The notes below the pieces were generated by a model. It was not told the DNA's origin and ran no database searches. It worked only from the letters and a program-made list of their open reading frames with translations. This document shows positions 19,494-26,951 of a DNA stretch of 64,000 bases, one piece after another. The DNA is from Prolixibacteraceae bacterium (GTDB taxonomy: Bacteria > Bacteroidota > Bacteroidia > Bacteroidales > Prolixibacteraceae): NCBI GenBank assembly GCA_023228025.1, contig JALOCD010000005.1, forward strand, positions 4,442 through 68,441, written 5' to 3'. The stretch's first letter is position 1. Each line of letters begins with the position of its first letter. Both the position numbers and the translations under genes were made by a program.

Positions 19494-19931
19494 ATGCAAA
19501 CACTAGTAAAGGATATCCTATTGGTGGATGATAGCGCCAATGATGTTACGCTGATAAAGAATGCCTTGGACGAAGCTAATTTTGGAAACAATATCATTGT
19601 GGCTGAGGATGGCGAGGAGGCGATCGATTTTCTGAAAACAAGGGGGAAATTTGAAGGATATACAGGTGGAAAGCCTATTTTTATACTATTGGATATCAAG
19701 ATGCCGCTGATGGACGGCATTGAAGTTCTAAAGGTGATCCGTCAGGATCCCAGGTACAACATGGTTCCCGTGATCATGTTAACCTCGTCGCGCGATACGC
19801 ATGACCTGCAAGCTTGTTACGAAAATGGAGCCAACTCTTTTGTTGTCAAGCCGGTGAACATGGGTTCCTTTATCCAGGTCGTAAAAGAGCTTGGTAAATA
19901 TTGGGTGGTAATTAACGAACTGCCCGCATGA
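19494..19931 (+). CDS. single-domain response regulator, Rcp1/CheY-like
   Basis: The 145-residue protein is a receiver domain only. Acidic residues D12 and D13 (LLVDDSANDV), the phosphorylation site D67 (FILLDIKMPLMDG), the switch threonine (VIMLTSS) and lysine (FVVKPVN) are all present. The long beta3-alpha3 insertion and sequence style are those of the Rcp1 group, which partners phytochrome-like kinases; the preceding kinase has exactly that type of HisKA domain, so they are a likely pair. There is no output domain, so the signal must pass on by protein contact or phosphotransfer, perhaps to the following REC-containing kinase. Confidence 0.92.
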   Translation: MQTLVKDILLVDDSANDVTLIKNALDEANFGNNIIVAEDGEEAIDFLKTRGKFEGYTGGKPIFILLDIKMPLMDGIEVLKVIRQDPRYNMVPVIMLTSSRDTHDLQACYENGANSFVVKPVNMGSFIQVVKELGKYWVVINELPA

Positions 19932-19956
19932 TTACAGATATTTTAAAGTAGGACGG

Positions 19957-21492
19957 ATGAACATGGTCCCAATCAAAATACTTCATCTTGAAGACGATGA
20001 GAATGATGCCAGGCTGGTGCAATCAATTCTCAGTAAAGCTGACATTAAGTTCGATTATCTATTGACCGACTCCGAGGAGGAGTTTAAGTCCTGCCTCGAA
20101 AAGAAGCATATCGATCTTATCCTTTCTGATTTTCATCTGCCTGACTATAGCGGTTCGGAAGCGCTACTTTTTGTCAAAGAGAAATTTTCACATATCCCAT
20201 TTGTCTTTCTGAGCGGAACGATGGGGGAGGATGTGGCGATTGGTTCCCTATTAAACGGTGCAACAGATTATGTGCTTAAAAATAGATTGGAACGATTGAT
20301 TCCCGCTATAAACAGGGCGATCAAAGAGTCGCAGACGCAACTGGCCAAGCTTCAAATGGAAAAGCAACTAATGCAATCAGAGGAGAATTTCAGGCGTTCC
20401 ATCTCAGAATCCCCGCTAGGCATACGAATCGTTACGGTAACGGGTAAAACAGTCTACGCCAACAAGGCTTTTTTGGATATTTTTGATTTTGTTACATTGG
20501 AAGAATTCATCCAAAAACCTTCAAAGGAGATCTATTCCCACGAAAGTTACGTGCAGCACCTCAAAAGAAAAGTGATGCGACAAATTGGCAAGGAAATTTT
20601 TGAGTATGAGTTAAGTATTGTTAGAAAGAATAAGGAAATACGGCACGTTAAAATTATACGAAACGAAGTTTTCTGGAACGGGGAAAAGCATTATCAGGTG
20701 ATCAACCAGGATATCACGGTTCAAAAAAAATTGACCGCAGACCTGGTTGCCGCCAAGGTGCGGGCTGAAGAGAGTGATCGGTTAAAATCGGCCTTTCTTA
20801 CCAATCTCAGTCATGAGATCAGAACCCCTATGAACGGCATTCTGGGCTTTGCCGAATTGCTTAAAGAGCCCAAACTATCTCCTGAGGAATCCCGTGAATA
20901 TGTTTCAATAATTGAAAAAAGCGGGGTTCGAATGCTTAATCTGTTAGAGGAAATTATTACCATATCCAAAATCGAATCCGGACAGATAAGGCTCCAACTG
21001 ATGGAAACAAATATCAATGAACTGATTGAACAGGTTTACCATGCCTATAAGAAAATAGCGGAAGAGAAGGGACTGAAGTTATCTTTTAAGAATGCAGTTG
21101 CAGGCGATGCTTCTATTGTAAAAACTGATCGTACGAAAGTTCACGAGGTTTTGGTCAATCTCACAAAAAATGCCATCAAATTCAGTGATTTTGGCGTCAT
21201 TGAAATTGGGTACAATCTGGTTGGGAAAGGGCATGAAACCGTCATTCAGTTCTACGTCAAAGATCAGGGTATCGGAGTGCCAAAAGAGAGGCAAACAGCA
21301 ATTTTTGAACGTTTTATACAGGCCGATATTGCCGACAAAAGAGCATTTCAGGGCATTGGACTGGGATTATCAATATCAAAAGCATACGTTGAAATGCTTG
21401 GTGGACAAATTTGGGTCGAAAGTGATCCAGATGGACGAAATGGCTCAAATTTCAGTTTTACCCTTCCGTTGCATCGGGGCAATCTTAAATAG
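19957..21492 (+). CDS. REC-PAS histidine kinase
   Basis: A 511-residue soluble kinase. Residues about 6-125 are a receiver (acidic D13/D14, phosphorylation site D58 in LILSDFHLPDYSG), about 135-255 a PAS domain, then HisKA with H286 in TNLSHEIRTPMNGILGF, and HATPase ending in GIGLGLSISKAYVEMLGG. A rare clear Shine-Dalgarno (TAGGACGG) lies just before the ATG. It starts 25 bases after the Rcp1-like gene and closes the copA operon. An N-terminal receiver on a kinase usually makes it a relay node, so it may take phosphate from upstream kinases. It ends 16 bases from the convergent kinase gene with no visible terminator between them. Confidence 0.92.
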   Translation: MNMVPIKILHLEDDENDARLVQSILSKADIKFDYLLTDSEEEFKSCLEKKHIDLILSDFHLPDYSGSEALLFVKEKFSHIPFVFLSGTMGEDVAIGSLLNGATDYVLKNRLERLIPAINRAIKESQTQLAKLQMEKQLMQSEENFRRSISESPLGIRIVTVTGKTVYANKAFLDIFDFVTLEEFIQKPSKEIYSHESYVQHLKRKVMRQIGKEIFEYELSIVRKNKEIRHVKIIRNEVFWNGEKHYQVINQDITVQKKLTADLVAAKVRAEESDRLKSAFLTNLSHEIRTPMNGILGFAELLKEPKLSPEESREYVSIIEKSGVRMLNLLEEIITISKIESGQIRLQLMETNINELIEQVYHAYKKIAEEKGLKLSFKNAVAGDASIVKTDRTKVHEVLVNLTKNAIKFSDFGVIEIGYNLVGKGHETVIQFYVKDQGIGVPKERQTAIFERFIQADIADKRAFQGIGLGLSISKAYVEMLGGQIWVESDPDGRNGSNFSFTLPLHRGNLK

Positions 21493-21508
21493 GACAGTGT
21501 TAATTTGG

Positions 21509-23887
21509 CTATTCGATGGCAGGAATGGTAAAGCAGAACCTGCTTCCATGGCCAACTTCGCTCTCGGCCCAAATTGATCCCAGGTGAATTCTAACAAACT
21601 CTTTGCAGAGAATCAGCCCCAGACCTGTTCCCTGTTCGTTTTGTGTGCCGGGCCGACTGTTACTTTGATCAATCCTGAATAGTTTTGCCAGCTCATTTCC
21701 ATCCATGCCTATTCCGGTATCATCAACTGTAAATTTTAATTCATTGCCTATCTTCTCAGTTTTGATTTCAACGATTCCTCCGGGTTGGGTAAATTTGATG
21801 GCATTGGAGATTAAATTTCTGAATACACTGGAAATCATCTCTTTGTCTACCTTTGCCATGATTGATGGATCAATTTTCTTGGTCAGGAGGATCGATTTTT
21901 GCAATGCGGAAATTTTAAGCAATTCAAAAACTTCATGAATAATAGAACTTACATCCATTGCATGTGGATTGAAATCCATCCGGCCTGATTGAGAGCGGGA
22001 CCAATCTACCAGGTTCATCAACAGATCGATGGCTTTTTGTGAGGAGTACTGGATGATTTCGGCATACTCTTCAATATTATCATAATCCTTTTGTTTGATT
22101 TGGTCAGCCAAAATATTGCTGAATCCATGGATTCCAGTGAATGGGCTCTTCAAATCGTGCGCGATGATCGAGAAAAATTTATCTTTTGTCGCATTGAGCT
22201 CCCGCAATTGTACTTCACTTTCCTGCAAGGAGCGCAAGGCGTTTTTTTGAATGGTGATGTCGCGAAAACTCCACACCCGGCCAACACACTCCCCATTGAA
22301 GATTTGTGACTGTGAATAGCGTTCTATAGTACGGCCATCTTTAAGTTCAATAAAATCAGTTGAGGTCTCTTCGAAATTGTTGTACAGTTCAATGACTTTG
22401 TTTAAAAATCCATCAGGATCCATTAATTTGTCCAGAACGAAGGAGAGTAGTTCTTCATCATTTCCAGATTCAATGATGGGCACAGGAATTCCCCAAAGCT
22501 CTACAAACTTCATATTATAGTTGGTGATTTTCCCATTTTTATCTACCACAAGGATTCCGTCTGCCGTTGACTCCAGGGTCGCAGAAATCAGCGAGTTTGA
22601 TTTTGCCAGCTCATCTTCAGCTCTTTTTCGTTCAATGACATTGGCAACCTGGCCCCCGATAGAATCCAAAAACTGGAGGTGGTGCTCGTTGTAAACATGT
22701 TCCTCATTGTAATGTTGGAGCACCAATACTCCAATGGTACGTGAAGATGTTTTCAATGGAACCCCTATCCAGCTTGGCGACATCGAACCAACCAATTCAA
22801 CCTCATTGCGTTTGGAAAGTTGCTCGAATAATTCCTTTGGTATCAGCATTGATTTTCCGGTACGATAAACATAGGCCGTGCAACTTTTTCGCAATGCCTG
22901 CGGTTCGATAAATTCATCGTACTGATCAACGATGTATGGAAAATGGAATAGTCCGGTATTTTCATCATAGAGGGCAAAGAAGCAATTTTCGGCATACAAT
23001 ACCTTTTTTAATGAGTGATGGATCAACTTCAGTAATTCATGGAGATCTGATGTTTGTACGACACCCTGGACTATTTCAAACAAGGTATTCATTTCATTTT
23101 CAGTTTCTTTACGTTCAGTTATGTCAATCATAACGCTGACAATACAATCCATTCCACGGAATTTAATAATCTCTCCTGAGATCACACAAGTAAAAATTTC
23201 ACCGGTTTTCCGCCTGAACCTGGCTTCTAAATATTCAATTTTGCCTACTCTTCTTAGGGTTTTGTAGAAATACAGCCGTTCTGGTTTGTCGTCCCATAAT
23301 TTTAGTTCAAGAATGGTTTTTCCAATGACCTCATCCCTTGAATAACCTGATAAGGTTATGTTGTTGTTGGTTTCCAAAATAAGGCCGGAATGCAAAGTTG
23401 TGATCATCATAAGCCCCGGACTGTATTGAAAAACCTTGGAAAACATTGCTGCACTTTCGATTAGCGCATTTTGCGACACTATTTGCGTTGTTATGTCTAC
23501 AAAAGTGATTACAATAAATTTTAAATTACCCAGATTATCAAACTCTGGATAGCCATTTACTTGTACCCAAACATGATCCTTGAATTTTGGCCTATACACC
23601 CCACCAACAATATTTTCGAAGGAATGCAATGTTGAAACGACTTTTGCAACAGGGTACTCTTCATGAGGTAATTCACTTCCCTCCTTATTTGTAAAGTGCC
23701 ATTCCGGGTCAATGGCTATCTTCCCTTGAATCTGTTCCAATGATAATCCAAGAATCCGTGTTGCCTCCTTATTTGCCCATAGGACAGAGGTATTAGGCGA
23801 ATGAATCACTACCCCGGCATTCACTATGTCTAAAAGTGATTGAATATGGATGTCTCCTAATGTATGTGAAACTTTTACTTTGTTCAT
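21509..23887 (-). CDS. PAS/GAF multi-sensor histidine kinase
   Basis: A 792-residue soluble kinase, last gene of the minus-strand signalling operon. Domains in order: PAS (about 10-130), PAS (about 140-260), GAF (about 280-430), PAS (about 440-560), HisKA with H577 in FFSIIAHDLKSPF, and HATPase with GTGLGL. The kinase core belongs to the same AHDLKxPF class as the propeller kinase at 7.4 kb, unlike the SHEIRTP class of its operon neighbours. It has no membrane helix and no receiver. It begins 13 bases after the stop of the preceding hybrid kinase. Cofactor or ligand unknown. Confidence 0.92.
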   Translation of the reverse strand: MNKVKVSHTLGDIHIQSLLDIVNAGVVIHSPNTSVLWANKEATRILGLSLEQIQGKIAIDPEWHFTNKEGSELPHEEYPVAKVVSTLHSFENIVGGVYRPKFKDHVWVQVNGYPEFDNLGNLKFIVITFVDITTQIVSQNALIESAAMFSKVFQYSPGLMMITTLHSGLILETNNNITLSGYSRDEVIGKTILELKLWDDKPERLYFYKTLRRVGKIEYLEARFRRKTGEIFTCVISGEIIKFRGMDCIVSVMIDITERKETENEMNTLFEIVQGVVQTSDLHELLKLIHHSLKKVLYAENCFFALYDENTGLFHFPYIVDQYDEFIEPQALRKSCTAYVYRTGKSMLIPKELFEQLSKRNEVELVGSMSPSWIGVPLKTSSRTIGVLVLQHYNEEHVYNEHHLQFLDSIGGQVANVIERKRAEDELAKSNSLISATLESTADGILVVDKNGKITNYNMKFVELWGIPVPIIESGNDEELLSFVLDKLMDPDGFLNKVIELYNNFEETSTDFIELKDGRTIERYSQSQIFNGECVGRVWSFRDITIQKNALRSLQESEVQLRELNATKDKFFSIIAHDLKSPFTGIHGFSNILADQIKQKDYDNIEEYAEIIQYSSQKAIDLLMNLVDWSRSQSGRMDFNPHAMDVSSIIHEVFELLKISALQKSILLTKKIDPSIMAKVDKEMISSVFRNLISNAIKFTQPGGIVEIKTEKIGNELKFTVDDTGIGMDGNELAKLFRIDQSNSRPGTQNEQGTGLGLILCKEFVRIHLGSIWAESEVGHGSRFCFTIPAIE

Positions 23888-23900
23888 AAAGCGACTAATC

Positions 23901-26900
23901 TTAACTATATTTTTGAATCACCTCCAAAAGGTTATTTTTTTTGATGGGTTTGGCAATAAAATCATCACATCCTGCCTGCAATGCCTTTTCCCTGTCTTCA
24001 ATAGAGGCATAGGCAGTTTGGGCGATAACCGGCATGGCCGGGTATCTCTCTTTTATCTTAATGGTAGCTTCATAACCACTCATTTCCGGCATTTTTAAGT
24101 CCATGAAAATTAAATCGTACGATCGTTTTAGAACCATTTCAATTGCCTCTTTGCCATTGCAGGCGCGATCAATTCTTTTGACACTGTTTTTGAGCAAAAT
24201 TTCAAGATAGAGAAAATTAATTTGTTCGTCATCCGCGATTAGGATGGAGAGATCCTTCAACTTATGATGTGGCGTAAGAGCTGATTTTTCAATTTCATGC
24301 GCCTCTTTTGTCCGAACCATTGGTATGGAGAAATAAAAGCAGGAACCCTTCCCGACCTCGGATTCTATCCAAAATGTACCGTTCAAAGATCTGACCAGCT
24401 CTTTCATGATGCTCAATCCAAGACCGGTGCCTCCAATGGCTTTAGAAATAGCAAGTTCAGAGCGGTAAAACGATTCAAAAATTTTATCCTGCTCTTGTGG
24501 TGGAATACCCATTCCGGTATCCTTTACATAAAATGTCAAATTGTCAGGATTGGTTATATACCCAACTTCTACAAATCCTTCTTCGGTATATTTGATGGCA
24601 TTGGAGGTCAAATTGATCAGGATTTGCTTGATTTTTTCATGATCAGACATGATTGAAAGGCGGGGGGTCTCTTGTGGAATTTTCAGGATCAGGTTGATAT
24701 TCTTTTTCTGGCACTCCGCATTAAACTTATCACCAAGATTGGTGATAAGATCTGATGGTTCCAAAGGCTGTCGGTTAACCTCGGGTTTTTCGCTTTGCAA
24801 CCTGGATAGGAGAATCACATTTTCAATCAGTGTCAACAACTGGTTTGAACTGTTCAGGATAATCCCGGCATATTCGTCTTTATCTTGGTTATCTGCCTCG
24901 GCCATTAAACTGGAAAAGCCCATGATGTGGTTCATTGGTGTTCGGATTTCATGGCTCATGTTGTTCAGAAAAGCCGATTTGAGACGGTTGCTCTCCTCGG
25001 CCATCTCTTTGGCTGCAATCAATTCGGTCCGGTGTTTCTGCATTTCAGTAATATCCATGGCAACACCGATTAACGCCAAAGGGTTATTTAGGTCATTTTT
25101 AATGACGGATGTTGAAAGAAGGATCGGAAAATGTGTACCATCTTTTTTCTTGTTCATAATTTCTCCTCTCCAACCACCGTCCAAAGTCTCCGGCAAAATG
25201 TTCCTGATATGTTCAAATGCTATATCTTCCGGCCGTAATATGGCGATATGCTGACCGATTAATTCATTCAAGGTATATCCATAGGTATGCAGAAAAGACT
25301 TATTAACATAAATAATTTTGTCATCATTGTCGGTTATGGATACACATTCACTGATACTTTCAAGGGAATAAGCCATCAATCTTAATTTGTTCTCAATCTC
25401 CTTTTTTTCTGATATATCTTCAAAGATCTCCAGCATGGCCTTCCTTCCCTGGAACATCATTCCAGTGTGACTAATCTGGAATGTTTTTCCGCCCAGTAGC
25501 CCTTCGGATTCATACAGTTTGGTAGTTCCCAATTGAATGCCGGCAATCAATGGACAACCGGGACATTGTGTGCAATCATCGCGGTAAAGTTCCCAGCACT
25601 TTTGGTTCACGGCATTCTTACCAAAATGGTTGGAAAAATTTTCATTAACGAAGAGGATGTTTCCATATTCGTCGACTATATCCATTCCAAATGGGATGGT
25701 TTGAATAAGGGATTGGTTCAATTCGTTGGATTGGCTCAGTGACTCTTCAGCTATTTTTCGTTCGTTAATATCCCTGAAATTGATAACAATGGCATTGATG
25801 TCAGGATTTGACAGAAAGTTGCTGAAGGTGCTTTCAATCCATTTGTATTTACCGTCGGCCATTGCAAAACGATATTGCAAAGTGGGTGTATATGAGGGAT
25901 TTTCCAATATTTTTAAGAGTTCTCCAATCACCATGGGTAGATCTTCCGGATGGGTAAGATCGTCTCCGGATAAAACTCCCATCATATCAGAAGAATACCC
26001 AAACATCTTCAAGCCGGCAGGACTGACAAATAGAAATTTACTATCGGCATCGATTAAAGCCACACCATCGGGAGCCTTCTCGATCAGGGCCCTGTAATGA
26101 TTCTCAGTTTTTTTAAGCGCCTCTTCGGCATTTTTGCGTTCGGTGATGTCAGTGATGATTCCGTACCAAAGTGTGCCCCCATCCTCCATCCTTTCGGGTT
26201 TTGCGTCACACATTCGCCAACGAACGCCAATATCCGGCAAAATGACCCTGAATTCACTGTGGTATAACTCCAGGGTACGTGCAGAGTCCATGATAGAGGA
26301 GACTATGTAGTCGTAATCTTCGGGATGTAACCTGCCAAACACAGGAGTAGCATCTTCCCGTACCTCTTCGGGTGTAACACCATAAATGTCCTTCATCCCG
26401 GGACTGGAGTAAGGGAAGCAGGAACGGCCATCGCTGTACATCCTGTATTGGTAAACGACACCCGGCATCTGATCTGTCAGCTTTCGCAACATTTCATGGC
26501 TCTTTTCAAGCTCTGCGGTACGTTCCAGAACCAGTTTTTTCAACTTTAGGCTTTCACTTCGCTTTAACACATTTGCAGCCTTAATTTTCACCATTGTCCT
26601 AACCTGGGCAATCAGCTCGGGCTCATCGATAGGTTTTGCGAGAAAGCCTTCAGCACCGATTTCAAGCGCTTTGATCCGGCTCTCCCTATCTTTTAAAGCC
26701 GTTAAAAAGATGACAGGAATATCTTGTACCTGTTCTTCTTTTTTAAGCCTTGAGCAGACTTCAAAACCATCCATGCCAGGCATAACAATGTCTAGCAGAA
26801 TGACATCCGGATTTTCTGATTTGGCCAGATCGATCCCTTTTTGACCACTTCGGGCCGTCAGCACAACAACATCAGAAAATGCATCTTTGAGGATGGCATT

Positions 26901-26951
26901 TAAACTGATCAGGTTGTCACTGTTGTCATCTATGGCGAGAATTTTAATCAT
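23901..26951 (-). CDS. hybrid histidine kinase REC-PAS(4)-HisKA-HATPase-REC
   Basis: A 1,016-residue soluble hybrid kinase. An N-terminal receiver (about 1-120, site in PDVILLDIVMPGMDG) is joined by a coiled coil to four PAS domains (about 155-275, 285-400, 410-515, 520-640). The third PAS holds a cysteine cluster C-x7-C-x2-C-x2-C (from CWELYRDDC to CPGCP), which could bind metal or an Fe-S cluster. HisKA follows with H667 in NNMSHEIRTPMNHIMGF, HATPase with GTGLGLSIM, and a C-terminal receiver (about 895-1016, LIFMDLKMPEMSG). The start overlaps the stop of the upstream HAMP kinase by ATGA, showing translational coupling. Confidence 0.92.
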   Translation of the reverse strand: MIKILAIDDNSDNLISLNAILKDAFSDVVVLTARSGQKGIDLAKSENPDVILLDIVMPGMDGFEVCSRLKKEEQVQDIPVIFLTALKDRESRIKALEIGAEGFLAKPIDEPELIAQVRTMVKIKAANVLKRSESLKLKKLVLERTAELEKSHEMLRKLTDQMPGVVYQYRMYSDGRSCFPYSSPGMKDIYGVTPEEVREDATPVFGRLHPEDYDYIVSSIMDSARTLELYHSEFRVILPDIGVRWRMCDAKPERMEDGGTLWYGIITDITERKNAEEALKKTENHYRALIEKAPDGVALIDADSKFLFVSPAGLKMFGYSSDMMGVLSGDDLTHPEDLPMVIGELLKILENPSYTPTLQYRFAMADGKYKWIESTFSNFLSNPDINAIVINFRDINERKIAEESLSQSNELNQSLIQTIPFGMDIVDEYGNILFVNENFSNHFGKNAVNQKCWELYRDDCTQCPGCPLIAGIQLGTTKLYESEGLLGGKTFQISHTGMMFQGRKAMLEIFEDISEKKEIENKLRLMAYSLESISECVSITDNDDKIIYVNKSFLHTYGYTLNELIGQHIAILRPEDIAFEHIRNILPETLDGGWRGEIMNKKKDGTHFPILLSTSVIKNDLNNPLALIGVAMDITEMQKHRTELIAAKEMAEESNRLKSAFLNNMSHEIRTPMNHIMGFSSLMAEADNQDKDEYAGIILNSSNQLLTLIENVILLSRLQSEKPEVNRQPLEPSDLITNLGDKFNAECQKKNINLILKIPQETPRLSIMSDHEKIKQILINLTSNAIKYTEEGFVEVGYITNPDNLTFYVKDTGMGIPPQEQDKIFESFYRSELAISKAIGGTGLGLSIMKELVRSLNGTFWIESEVGKGSCFYFSIPMVRTKEAHEIEKSALTPHHKLKDLSILIADDEQINFLYLEILLKNSVKRIDRACNGKEAIEMVLKRSYDLIFMDLKMPEMSGYEATIKIKERYPAMPVIAQTAYASIEDREKALQAGCDDFIAKPIKKNNLLEVIQKYS

